Source: Collimonas pratensis
GTDB taxonomy: Bacteria; Pseudomonadota; Gammaproteobacteria; Burkholderiales; Burkholderiaceae_D
Assembly: GCF_001584185.1 (NCBI RefSeq)
Contig: NZ_CP013234.1
Span: 992,001 to 1,056,000, forward strand
Length of the DNA stretch: 64,000 nucleotides
Direction of reading: 5' to 3'
The notes below the pieces were generated by a model. It made no database searches. It worked only from the letters and a program-made list of their open reading frames with translations, and was not told the origin of the DNA. Positions 1-8,834 of this stretch are shown here, in pieces. Position 1 is the stretch's first letter, and every line of letters starts with the position of its first letter. The position numbers and the translations under genes are program-made.

Positions 1-619
1 ACCAGTCGGCGTGATGCTTGCGTGCCCAGGCGCGGCTGACCGTGCCGCGCGTCATGGCGCCGACCGTGCCTTTGACCCAGATGGCGGCATAGATATGCAC
101 CACGATGCCGGCGATGAGGACAAAGCCGCACAGCGCATGCAGCACTACCGCAAGCCGGATCACAAAGATCGGGAACAGCCAGGAGAACCAGGCACGCCAG
201 ATGACGATGCCGGACAGCAGCAAGCCCGCCATGCAGGCGATCATCACCCAGAACAGCATTTTCTGGCCGCCGTTGTAGCGGCCTACCGGCGGCAGGCTTT
301 CTTCGCGGTTGTTGATGACGTCGCCGACATTTTTCAGCCAGTCGATGTCATTCTTCTCGATCAGGTTGTGGCGCCAGAAACGCAGCGCCAGCAGCGCAAA
401 GCAGACAAACATCAGCAGCCCGATGAAGGGGTGCAGGATGCGGGTCCAGGGGCCGCCGCCCAGCACAAAGCTGAGCCAGAACATGGAAGGATGGAACAAG
501 GCCAGGCCGGACAGCGCCAGCACCACGAAGGTGATGGCGACCAGCCAGTGATTGATGCGTTCACCGGCGTTGTAGCGGACGATCTTGTCTTTGCTTGTAT
601 CTCGGTCGGGCTGGTTCAT
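1..619 (-). CDS. fdoI: formate dehydrogenase gamma subunit, cytochrome b556 (3' end cut by window)
   Basis: This is the membrane cytochrome b subunit of respiratory formate dehydrogenase. It passes electrons from the beta subunit to quinone and anchors the complex in the inner membrane. The visible 206 residues begin [20 protein letters not shown] and contain at least four hydrophobic segments. Histidines suited to haem b ligation lie in or beside them (ERINHWL near residue 22, [20 protein letters not shown]). The ATG overlaps the beta-subunit stop as ATGA, so the two are translationally coupled. The C-terminus lies beyond base 1. The family call is firm; the choice between fdoI and fdnI names is arbitrary. 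Confidence 0.93.
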   Translation of the reverse strand, partial: MNQPDRDTSKDKIVRYNAGERINHWLVAITFVVLALSGLALFHPSMFWLSFVLGGGPWTRILHPFIGLLMFVCFALLALRFWRHNLIEKNDIDWLKNVGDVINNREESLPPVGRYNGGQKMLFWVMIACMAGLLLSGIVIWRAWFSWLFPIFVIRLAVVLHALCGFVLIAGIVVHIYAAIWVKGTVGAMTRGTVSRAWARKHHADW

Positions 620-1590
620 GGTGGCAGATCCTGTGCGTTGATGTTGGGATCGTTCGCATTGTTCTCGGGCGCCTTGGGCAATGCAGCGTGCCGGGATGCA
701 CCGGCCTCTTCCTCTTCCGCCGCCTTGTCTTCTTCCGTGACTTCGTTCGGGCCGACCTTGATGTAGTGGAAGAAGCCGGCCAGCGCGGTCATGGCGATGC
801 CGGCCAGCGCCAGCGGTTTGGCGACGCCTTTCCACAGACCGACCAGCGGGCTGATGCGCGGATTGTCGGGCAAGCCGTGATACAGCGACGGCTTGTCGGC
901 ATGGTGCAGCACATACATCACATGGGTGCCTCCGACGCCTGGCGGATCGTACAAGCCGGCTTGCGCAAAACCGCGTTCCTTGAGGTCGACGATGCGTTCC
1001 GCTGCGTGCTCCTTCATGTCTTCCTTGGTGCCGAAGACGATGGCGCCGGTCGGGCAGGTCTTGACGCAGGCCGGTTCCTGGCCGACCGCAATCCGGTCCG
1101 AGCACAGCGTGCACTTGTAGGCCTTGTTGTCTTTCTTGGAAATGCGCGGCACGTCGAACGGGCAACCGGTCACGCAATAGCCGCAGCCGATGCAGTTTTC
1201 TTCATGAAAATCGACGATACCGTTGTTGTACTGGACAATCGCACCCGGCGACGGACAAGCCTTGAGGCAGCCCGGATCTTCGCAGTGCATGCAGCCATCC
1301 TTGCGGATCAGCCATTCCAGGTTGCCGTCGGGATTTTCGTACTCGGAAAAGCGCATCACGGTCCACGAGTGTTCCGTCATGTCGGGGGGATTGTCGAGCA
1401 CGCCGACGTTGACGCCGACCTCGTCGCGCAGATCGTTCCACTCCATGCATGCGGTCTGGCAGGCTTTGCAGCCTATGCATTTGGTGACATCGATCAGCTT
1501 GGCGACGGTGCCGGTCACTGGGACCCGCACGCCGGGCGGCGGCGTGGTGGTGGCGGAAACGCGTTTGATATCGAGGGATTGCAGGGCCAT
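616..1590 (-). CDS. fdoH: formate dehydrogenase iron-sulfur beta subunit
   Basis: This 324-residue electron-transfer subunit carries four [4Fe-4S] clusters between the molybdopterin subunit and the cytochrome b subunit. Cysteine clusters are visible in order: [11 protein letters not shown] (about residue 38), [14 protein letters not shown] (about 100), [13 protein letters not shown] (about 135) and a CTLC...CVKTCP set (about 160-180). A single hydrophobic segment near residues 255-280 ([18 protein letters not shown]) is the membrane anchor known in FdnH/FdoH. The C-terminal tail is long, acidic and alanine-rich. It starts 8 nt after the alpha-subunit stop and overlaps the gamma subunit by 4 nt, which makes a tight GHI operon. 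Confidence 0.96.
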   Translation of the reverse strand: MALQSLDIKRVSATTTPPPGVRVPVTGTVAKLIDVTKCIGCKACQTACMEWNDLRDEVGVNVGVLDNPPDMTEHSWTVMRFSEYENPDGNLEWLIRKDGCMHCEDPGCLKACPSPGAIVQYNNGIVDFHEENCIGCGYCVTGCPFDVPRISKKDNKAYKCTLCSDRIAVGQEPACVKTCPTGAIVFGTKEDMKEHAAERIVDLKERGFAQAGLYDPPGVGGTHVMYVLHHADKPSLYHGLPDNPRISPLVGLWKGVAKPLALAGIAMTALAGFFHYIKVGPNEVTEEDKAAEEEEAGASRHAALPKAPENNANDPNINAQDLPP

Positions 1591-1598
1591 GGCTTCTC

Positions 1599-4500
1599 CT
1601 ATGCTTTCTCAACCTTGACCAGGAACGACTTGAATTCCGGTGTTTGCGAATTGCCATCCCCCACGCCCGGCGTCAGCGTGTTGGCGAGATAGCCCGGTTT
1701 GGTCAGGCCTTTGAATCCCCAATGGATAGGGATGCCGACGTGATGCACAGGTTTGCCTTCGATCGTCATTTTCTTGATGCGCTTGGTCACCACGGCGACA
1801 GCGACAATGTGGCCGCGCTTGGAGCTGACCTTGACCCGCTCACCGGCCACCACCCCGACTTCCTTCGCCAGGTCCTCGCCGATTTCGACAAACTGCTCGG
1901 GCTGGATGATAGCGTTGAGATGGGCGTGCTTGGTCCAGTAATGGAAATGCTCGGTGAGCCGATAAGTGGTGCCAACGTGCGGGAAGGCGTCGGCCTTGCC
2001 GAACATGGCGCGGTCGTCCGGGAATACGCGTGCGCCCGGATTGCTGGTCGCCGCCGGATTCTTCGGAAACAGCGGGTTGTAGCCGACCGGTGTTTCAAAC
2101 GGTTCGTAGTGCACCGGGAACGGTCCCTCCGCCATGCCGGCCTTGGCAAAGAAGCGTGCCACGCCTTCCGGATTCATGATGAACGGTCCCATGCCGCCGG
2201 CAGGGGCTTCATCCACCTTGAAATCTGGAACGTCGACGCCGCCCCATTTTTGGCCGTTCCAACCGATCAGCTTGCGCCTGGCGTCGAACGGCTTGCCATT
2301 GAGGTCGCAAGAAGCGCGGTTGTACAGGATACGGCGGTTGGCCGGCCACGCCCAGGCCCAGTTGAGGGTCTGGCCGATGCCGGTCGGGTCCGAGTTGTCG
2401 CGGCGCGCCATCTGGTTGCCGGCTTCGGTCCAGCAACCGGCGAAGATCCAGCAGCCGCAGGCAGTGCTGCCGTCGTCGCGGAGTTCGGCAAAACCGGCCA
2501 CCTGCTCGTTTTTCTTGCGTACGATCTTGCTGGCATCTTTGGGATCGGCCAGGTCGCTCAGCGCGCGGCCGTTGTACTCCTTGGCCAGCTCTTCCGCGGT
2601 CGGGCTTTCCGGATTGGCGTAAGGCCAGGAAAGCTTGACGATGGGATCGGGATACTTGCCGCCATCGGCCGCATACATCTTGCGCATTTTCAGGAACAGG
2701 GTCGACATGATTTCCAGGTCGCTGCGCGCCTCGCCCGGTGGTTCCGCGCCTTTCCAGTGCCATTGCAGCCAGCGGCCGGAATTGACCAGGGAACCGTCTT
2801 CTTCGGCGAAGCAGGTAGTGGGCAGGCGGAACACTTCGGTCTGTATCTGGCTCGGGTCGACATCGTTGAACGCGCCATAGTTCTTCCAGAACTCGGAAGT
2901 CTCCGTGGCGAGCGGATCCATGACGACCAGGAACTTCAGCTTGGCCAGGCTGGCGCCGATCTTGCCCTTGTCCGGCGCCGCCGCCAGCGGGTTGAAGCCC
3001 TGCGCGATATAGCCGTTGACCTTGCCTTGCTTCATCAGCTCGAATACCTGCAGCATGTCGTAGGGCTTGTCCAGCTTGGGCAGGTAGTCGTAGGCCCAGT
3101 TGTTGTCCGCGGTGGCGGCATCGCCCCACCAGGATTTCATCAGGCTGACGTGGAATTTGCCGTAGTTCTGCCAGTAACTCAGCTGGTTGGGACGCAGCGG
3201 CTTGCTGGCGCGGGCGGCGATGTACTTGCCGAAATCCTGTTCGGATTCCGACGGCAGCGTCATGTAGCCCGGCAGCAGGTTGGTCATCAGTCCGAGATCG
3301 GTCAGGCCCTGGATATTCGAATGGCCGCGCAGGGCATTCATGCCGCCGCCGGCGATGCCGATATTGCCAAGCAGCAGTTGCACCATGGCGCCGGTGCGGA
3401 TGATCTGCGAACCGATCGAGTGCTGGGTCCAGCCGAGCGCATACAAGATGGTGCCGGCGCGCGTCGGCGAGGCGGTGGAGGCCAGCATCTCGCACACTTT
3501 CAGGAATTTATCCTTGGGCGTGCCGCACACGCTTTCCACCATCTCCGGCGTGTAGCGCTCGTAGTGATGCTTCATCAGGTTGAAGACGCAACGCGGATGC
3601 GCCAGGGTCGGATCGGTCTTTACAAAACCGTCTTCGCCCAGTTCATAATCCCAGGTGGTCTTGCTGTAGTTGTGCTTGTCCGCGTTGTAGCCCGAAAAAA
3701 TGCCATCCTCGAAAGTGAAGTCTTCACGCACGATGAAGCTGAAGTCAGTGTAGTTCTTGACGTACTCGTGCTGGATCTGGTCCTTTTCCAGCAGGTAGCG
3801 GATGACGCCGCCCAGGAAAATGATGTCGGTGCCGGTACGGATGGGCGCATAGAAATCCGCCACCGAGGCCGAGCGCGTGAAGCGCGGATCGACCACGATC
3901 AGCTTCGCCTTGTTATGCGCCTTGGCTTCGGTCACCCATTTGAAACCGCATGGATGGGCCTCGGCTGCATTGCCGCCCATGATGAGAATTACATCCGCAT
4001 TCTTGATGTCGACCCAATGATTCGTCATCGCTCCACGGCCAAACGTCGGGGCAAGACCTGCCACCGTCGGACCGTGTCAGACACGCGCCTGGTTGTCGAA
4101 CGCGAGCAGCCCGAGGCTGCGCATGGTTTTATGGGTCAGGTAGCCGACTTCATTGCTGCTGGCCGAGGCTGCCAGCATGCCCGTGGTCAGCCAGCGGTTG
4201 ACGGTCAGGCCCTCCGGCGTCTTTTCCACGAAATTGGCGTCGCGATCCTGTTTCATCAGGGTAGCGATGCGGCTCAGGGCATCGTCCCACGACATGCGCT
4301 TCCATTCTTTCGAACCGGGCGCCCGGTATTCCGGGAACTGCAGGCGGCTGGGGCTGTGCACAAAATCCAGCAGGGACGCGCCCTTGGGACAGAGCGTGCC
4401 GCGGTTGACCGGATGGTCCGGGTCGCCTTCGATATGGATGATGCTGGCTTTGGCATTCTTGGCGCCGTCGCCGAGGCTGTACATCAGGATTCCGCAACTG

Positions 4501-4667
4501 ACCGAGCAGTAGGGGCAGGTGTTGCGGGTTTCGACGCTGCGCGTCAGCTTGTAGCTGCGGACTTCCGCCAGCGCGGGCGCCGGTGAAAACCCCATGAGCG
4601 CCAGGCTCGAGCCCGCCAGGGTAGCGCCAGTGGTCCTGAGGAACTGGCGCCGCGACATGTGAACCAT
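1599..4667 (-). CDS. fdoG: formate dehydrogenase alpha subunit, selenoprotein with in-frame UGA
   Basis: This is the catalytic molybdopterin subunit that oxidises formate to CO2 in the periplasm. The reading frame is open from 4667 to 1599 except for one TGA at 4077-4079. The residues around it, DNQARV-(TGA)[10 protein letters not shown], match the selenocysteine site of FdnG/FdoG-type enzymes. Read through as Sec, the protein has 1022 residues, close to the E. coli length. The N-terminus has a twin-arginine signal ([20 protein letters not shown]) and then a [4Fe-4S] motif beginning [10 protein letters not shown] purine-rich RBS precedes the ATG at 4667; a second ATG at 4658 is possible. Automated callers would split this into 4077-4667 and 1599-4064. 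Function requires selABC elsewhere, not visible here. Confidence 0.95.
4034..4079 (-). promoter_or_regulatory. bacterial SECIS element directing UGA to selenocysteine in fdoG
   Basis: The RNA just after the UGA can fold. The outer arms CACGGUC and GGCCGUG pair over 7 bp. The apical stem GGCA/UGCC closes a GGUCU loop about 18 nt after the UGA. A short upper stem with an exposed GGUCU-type loop at this distance is the known SelB-binding layout in E. coli fdhF and fdnG. The pairing was read by eye and no folding energy was calculated. Confidence 0.85.
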
Positions 4668-4892
4668 GGGTAGACCTCTCTTTGTGCATTAATGCCAAAC
4701 AGCGTTCCGAACATGCGGTTTTATTATAGGATGGATTATTGTTTGCCAACAGAAGGAAATGTTGCTCCTCTGCCGCAATGACAATTTATCAAATCCGTAC
4801 CGGTAAGTTTATAGTTAATTAATTGATAATTATAGCCTGATCCGGTAGATGCTGTGGTTCACGCCGCCATGGCAACGCGGCATAATACGGCC

Positions 4893-5774
4893 ATGGAACA
4901 ACAAATCATCGAAATCGATATTGCCGACTGGCAGATCAACACGCCCAACTCAGCCTGGATTTCCGCGCTGGAGGCTGGCAAAGTCCTGTATTTCCCGCAT
5001 CTGAGCTTTGCCTTCACGGCCGACGAGCAGCGCTTCCTGACGCCGGCCATCCGCGATCCCAAGAGCCGCAACATCAGCCTCGACGCCAACGGCAAGCTGA
5101 AGGGCGCGCTTGGCGATACGGCTGAGCAGGCTGCGCTAGCCAAGATGATCGGACGTTTCCGCAGCCAGGCGCAGCAACTGATCCATTCGCTGCTGCCGGC
5201 GTATGCCGACGCCCGCAGCGAACTGCGCATGGCCCCTACCAGCTACCGGCCGATGCAGGTGGAAACCCGCGCCCAGTCCTGGCGCGCCGATGACCGCCGT
5301 CTGCATGTCGATGCTTTCCCTTCGCGCCCGAATTACGGCGAGCGCATCCTGCGCGTGTTTGCCAATGTCAATCCGGAAGGCGTGCCGCGCGTCTGGCGCG
5401 TCGGCGAGCCGTTTGAAGATGTCGCCCAGCGCTTCCTGCCGCGCGTAAAGGCGTATTCGCGCTGGCAGGCGCAGGCGCTGAACGCGCTGCATGTCACCAA
5501 ATCCCTGCGTAGCGAATATGATCATCTGATGTTGCAGCTGCACGACGCCATGAAGTCCGATCCGGACTACCAGAAAAATGGTCCGCAAGTGACCCAGCCG
5601 TTTGCGGCCGGATCGGTGTGGGTCTGTTTTTCCGACCAGACGCCGCACGCAGTGATGGCCGGCCAGTTCATGATGGAACAAACCTTGCACCTGCCGGCAG
5701 CCAAGCAATACGACCCAGGCGCCAGTCCGCTGGCGATCCTGCGGCGCCTGACCGGCCGCGCGCTGACCGAATGA
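4893..5774 (+). CDS. kdoO: Kdo hydroxylase-like Fe(II)/2-oxoglutarate dioxygenase (KdoO family)
   Basis: This protein resembles the Kdo 3-hydroxylase family, which converts the outer Kdo of lipid A-Kdo2 to Ko. Visible features are an HVD metal-binding triplet (DRRLHVDAFPSRP, near residue 140) and a distal histidine in SDQTPHAVMAG (about 260). These suit the 2-His-1-carboxylate facial triad. The frame is open back to a GTG at 4854. I chose the ATG at 4893 because MEQQIIEIDIADW looks like a native N-terminus; ATG 4869 is an alternative. The stop overlaps the waaA start (ATGA), which supports a role on Kdo. No signal peptide is seen, consistent with action at the inner leaflet. Confidence 0.82.
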   Translation: MEQQIIEIDIADWQINTPNSAWISALEAGKVLYFPHLSFAFTADEQRFLTPAIRDPKSRNISLDANGKLKGALGDTAEQAALAKMIGRFRSQAQQLIHSLLPAYADARSELRMAPTSYRPMQVETRAQSWRADDRRLHVDAFPSRPNYGERILRVFANVNPEGVPRVWRVGEPFEDVAQRFLPRVKAYSRWQAQALNALHVTKSLRSEYDHLMLQLHDAMKSDPDYQKNGPQVTQPFAAGSVWVCFSDQTPHAVMAGQFMMEQTLHLPAAKQYDPGASPLAILRRLTGRALTE

Positions 5775-7117
5775 AGGCTGCAGTGGGGTTTGATGCGGGC
5801 CGGGCCTGGCGCATCCGTTTGCTGTATTCCGCAGTGTGGTGGCTGGCGATGCCGATGGTGTTGCTGCGCCTGTGGCGGCGTGGCGGCAAGGAACCGGGCT
5901 ACCGCCAGCATGTGGCAGAGCGCATCGGTTTTTATCCGCCTTTGCCGGCGCCGCTGGCCGCGTCCAGGTTCATCTGGGTGCACGCGGTCTCGGTGGGCGA
6001 GACGCGCGCGGCCGAGCCCTTGATCAAGGCCTTGCTCGACGCCTATCCCGACCATGCGATTCTGCTGACGCACATGACCGCGACCGGACGCGAGACCGGC
6101 AAGCAGCTGTTCGGACAGTCGCCGCGCGTGCTGCAGTCCTTTCTGCCTTACGACACCGGCTGGATGGCGGCCCGCTTCCTGCGCCATTTCTCACCTTGCC
6201 TGTGCGTGCTGATGGAAACCGAAGTGTGGCCGAACCTGATCGTCCAGTGCGGACGCTACCAGGTGCCGGTAGTGCTGGCCAATGCGCGCCTGTCGGAGCG
6301 TTCCTTACGGCGTGGCAAGCGCTTCGCCACGCTGATGACAGAAGCCGCCAGCGGCATGTCGTGCGTTGGTGCACAAACCGATGCCGACGCCGGACGCTTG
6401 CGGCAACTGGGCGGCAGCAATGTGCAAGTCACCGGCAACCTGAAATTCGACGTCACGCCGGCGCCGGCTATGCTGGCGTTGGGAGCGGCGTTGGGCGCGC
6501 AGATCGGCCAGCGTTCGGTGCTGCTCTGCGCCAGCACCCGCGAAGGCGAGGAAGAGCTGATTCTTGCCGCATTGTCCAAGCGCTTGCAAGACCCCGATGC
6601 AGCCAGCGCGCTGCCGCCGGACCTGCTGCTGGTGATCGTGCCGCGCCATCCCCAGCGTTTTGACGAGGTGGCGGCGCTGGCGACGGCGAAAGGCTTGTCA
6701 CCCTTGCGCCGCAGCAGCCTGGGCCAGCAGCCGCTGCCGGCCCAGGCCAAGGTGCTGGTGGGCGATTCCATGGGCGAGATGTTCGCCTATTACGCCATGT
6801 GCGATGTGGCTTTCATCGGCGGCAGTCTGTTGCCCATGGGTGGACAGAACCTGATCGAAGCGTTCGCGGTCGGCAAGCCGGTACTGATCGGCCAGCACAC
6901 TTTCAATTTTTCCGATATTACCGAACAGGCGATCGCTGCCGGCGCGGCGCAGCGGGTGAGCGACGTCGACCATATGCTGGACGCGGCCTTCCAGCTGCTG
7001 CAGAGCGACCCGCAACGGCAGGCCATGGGCCAGCACGCCATCCAGTTCGCACAGCAGCATCGTGGCGCCACGGCGCGCACCATGATGTTGCTGGCGCCAT
7101 TTATCAAGGCTCGTTGA
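5771..7117 (+). CDS. waaA: 3-deoxy-D-manno-octulosonic acid (Kdo) transferase
   Basis: This 448-residue GT-B glycosyltransferase adds Kdo to lipid IVA, the first step of LPS core assembly, at the inner membrane. It begins with a hydrophobic N-terminal anchor (LLYSAVWWLAMPMVLLRLW). Hallmarks follow: WVHAVSVGETRAAEPLI with its catalytic glutamate, LTHMTATGRETG, LMETEVWPNL, ANARLSERS, TGNLKFD, STREGEEE, VPRHPQRF and the C-terminal FIGGSLLPMGGQNLIEAFAVGKPVL. The start at 5771 overlaps the kdoO-like stop by 4 nt; longer upstream in-frame starts lie inside that gene and were rejected. A membrane protein gene follows after 2 nt, so this is an operon. Confidence 0.96.
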   Translation: MKAAVGFDAGRAWRIRLLYSAVWWLAMPMVLLRLWRRGGKEPGYRQHVAERIGFYPPLPAPLAASRFIWVHAVSVGETRAAEPLIKALLDAYPDHAILLTHMTATGRETGKQLFGQSPRVLQSFLPYDTGWMAARFLRHFSPCLCVLMETEVWPNLIVQCGRYQVPVVLANARLSERSLRRGKRFATLMTEAASGMSCVGAQTDADAGRLRQLGGSNVQVTGNLKFDVTPAPAMLALGAALGAQIGQRSVLLCASTREGEEELILAALSKRLQDPDAASALPPDLLLVIVPRHPQRFDEVAALATAKGLSPLRRSSLGQQPLPAQAKVLVGDSMGEMFAYYAMCDVAFIGGSLLPMGGQNLIEAFAVGKPVLIGQHTFNFSDITEQAIAAGAAQRVSDVDHMLDAAFQLLQSDPQRQAMGQHAIQFAQQHRGATARTMMLLAPFIKAR

Positions 7118-7119
7118 AC

Positions 7120-7920
7120 ATGCATGCCACTGTCATTGCCACCAAAGTCATCAGCAGCCTGCTGCTGTTGCCCGCCAGTCTGATCTTGCTGTGCATCGTC
7201 GGCATGTTCTTGCGGCGCAGCTATCCTAGCGTTGCCATGGTCGTCAGTTTCACCTCTTTGCTGCTGCTTCTCGTGCTGAGTACGGAAGTGGGAGCCTTGC
7301 TGCTGGCAGGACCGCTCGAGCGACGAGTGCCGGCATTGGAAGCGAGCGCAGGTGGCGGCGCGCAGGCGATAGTCATACTGGGTGGTGGCCGCGTAAGCAA
7401 TGCTCCTGAATACAATGGCGAAGACATGCCCAACTATCAGACCCTGGCGCACTTGCGCTACGGCGCCAGGCTGCAACGCCAGACCGGTTTGCCGGTCTTG
7501 GTGTCCGGCGGCATGCCGGATGGTTCACGCGTGTCGGAAGCGGTGCTGATGGCAAACAGCTTGCAGGAAGATTTTGCGGTGCCGGTGAAATGGCGTGAAG
7601 AAGTGTCGGACGATACTGCCCAGAATGCGAAGTTCTCTGCCGCCATTCTGCGGCAGGCCGGCATCAGGAAAATCTTGCTGGTGACGGATGCCTTGCACAT
7701 GTCGCGCGCGCAGATGATGTTCGTGCAGGCTGGGCTTGAGGTGGTGATTGCACCGACTATATTTTTCAGCCACGAGCGGCTTACTCTGAGGAATTTTTTG
7801 CCATCCGGGGAAGGCTTGCGGCGTAGTGATTACGCTATGCATGAATGGCTGGGAATACTGTGGTTCAAGCTGCGCGCAGCTCAACCGCAGCCAAACGGCG
7901 AGGTTGCGGCCGCCAGCTGA
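7120..7920 (+). CDS. YdcF/SanA/ElyC-family (DUF218) membrane protein
   Basis: This 266-residue protein has two N-terminal transmembrane segments (about residues 8-30 and 38-62) and then a DUF218 domain. Family signatures are AIVILGGGRVSN, VLVSGGMPDG, SDDTAQNAKFSA and ILLVTDALHMSRAQMMF. ElyC and SanA relatives affect envelope integrity and undecaprenyl-phosphate use, but no biochemical activity is established. It starts 2 nt after the waaA stop, so it is probably co-transcribed with the LPS genes, and a strong terminator follows. An envelope role is an inference from family and neighbours. Confidence 0.85.
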   Translation: MHATVIATKVISSLLLLPASLILLCIVGMFLRRSYPSVAMVVSFTSLLLLLVLSTEVGALLLAGPLERRVPALEASAGGGAQAIVILGGGRVSNAPEYNGEDMPNYQTLAHLRYGARLQRQTGLPVLVSGGMPDGSRVSEAVLMANSLQEDFAVPVKWREEVSDDTAQNAKFSAAILRQAGIRKILLVTDALHMSRAQMMFVQAGLEVVIAPTIFFSHERLTLRNFLPSGEGLRRSDYAMHEWLGILWFKLRAAQPQPNGEVAAAS

Positions 7921-7946
7921 TTTGCGTTTACCCGCAGCAAACAGAA

Positions 7947-7972
7947 ACGCCGCATTTGTGCGGCGTTTTTTT
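7947..7972 (+). terminator. rho-independent terminator after the waaA operon
   Basis: A perfect 8-bp stem (ACGCCGCA / TGCGGCGT) has a TTTG loop and is followed by a run of seven T residues. It ends the kdoO-waaA-DUF218 operon. Confidence 0.9.
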
Positions 7973-8098
7973 ATGGCTATACGCCCACTCACTCTGTGTC
8001 AATACTGATAAGCCATATTGCGTGACCATCGATCCGGCAGCGCCTTTTTCCTCGTCGTGGTAAGTTGTCATCGACAGTTCATTTGGAAAAACCATCGT

Positions 8099-8710
8099 AT
8101 GTCTACCAGAAAGACATCGCTGCCCGGTTTCGATTCCCAGCAAAGGCCGACAGACCGCTTGCTTTTCGCCGTTTTACCTGAGAAGCCTGCTGTTGCACGT
8201 ATCGAGCAGCTTACTCACGCATTGTGCCGTGAGCATGACTTGCGCGGCGCCGCGGTGCATGCCGAACAGCTGCACATTACTCTGGTGATACTGGGCGAAT
8301 ATTGGGGAGTGCCGCCTGATTTGCTTGCTGCCGCGACCAGTGCTGCTTCACAGATTTCCCAGTCGGCGTTTAAAGTCCGCTTCGACTATGTCCAGACCTT
8401 CCGCAACAAATCCCGCACGACAGGAAATTATCCCGTTGTTCTGTGCGGCGATGAGGGCCTCATCGGTTTGGAGACTCTGCATCAAGATCTGACAGGCAGA
8501 TTGCGCAATCTTGGCTTTAAGGGCATCTCGGCAAGCCTTACACCCCACGTGACCATGCTGTATGAGCCCGAGCCAGTTCCCAGCCATGCTGTAGCGGCAG
8601 TCGAGTGGACGGCGCATGAATTCGTGTTGTTACGCCGTCATATCAACCAGTATCTTCCTTATTCCATTTTAGGCCAGTGGCCCTTGCAGAAGGTTTCCTG
8701 GGCGCCGTAG
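8099..8710 (+). CDS. thpR: 2'-5' RNA ligase / cyclic phosphodiesterase (ThpR/LigT-like, 2H superfamily)
   Basis: This 203-residue protein belongs to the 2H phosphoesterase superfamily. The two signature motifs are present: HITLVIL (about residue 59) and HVTMLYE (about 150). The N-terminal RLLFAVLPEKPAVARI and the C-terminal YSILGQWPL are typical of the LigT/ThpR family. These enzymes open 2',3'-cyclic phosphates and can reversibly form 2'-5' RNA linkages; the physiological role is unclear. I took the ATG at 8099 rather than in-frame starts back to 8018, since residues before it look non-native. It stands alone between two terminators with almost identical stems. Confidence 0.88.
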   Translation: MSTRKTSLPGFDSQQRPTDRLLFAVLPEKPAVARIEQLTHALCREHDLRGAAVHAEQLHITLVILGEYWGVPPDLLAAATSAASQISQSAFKVRFDYVQTFRNKSRTTGNYPVVLCGDEGLIGLETLHQDLTGRLRNLGFKGISASLTPHVTMLYEPEPVPSHAVAAVEWTAHEFVLLRRHINQYLPYSILGQWPLQKVSWAP

Positions 8711-8780
8711 TGATCAGTCAAGCGCCGTTTCCAGAACTGGCGACATATCCTTTTGCGTGCTACGGGAGCGCCCAATAAAA

Positions 8781-8804
8781 ACGCCGCACAAGTGCGGCGT
8801 TTTT
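8781..8804 (+). terminator. rho-independent terminator after thpR-like gene
   Basis: The 8-bp stem ACGCCGCA / TGCGGCGT has a CAAG loop and ends in five T residues. The preceding A-run lets it also act for minus-strand transcripts from the efflux operon, which ends just beyond it. The stem sequence is the same as in the terminator at 7947. Confidence 0.85.
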
Positions 8805-8834
8805 CATTACATCAGTGCGTTGGCTGCATCCAGG

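Noticed and set aside
1644..4586. 980-codon plus-strand open frame opposite fdoG
   Set aside because: It is a shadow of fdoG in GC-rich DNA; the minus strand encodes an unmistakable formate dehydrogenase.
1599..4667. fdoG as two genes or a nonsense-mutated pseudogene
   Set aside because: The only stop is TGA at the exact Sec position with a fitting SECIS-like hairpin, and the frame is open on both sides.
4854..4892. GTG start giving a longer Kdo hydroxylase
   Set aside because: The extra 13 residues look non-native and no good RBS was seen; the ATG at 4893 fits better.
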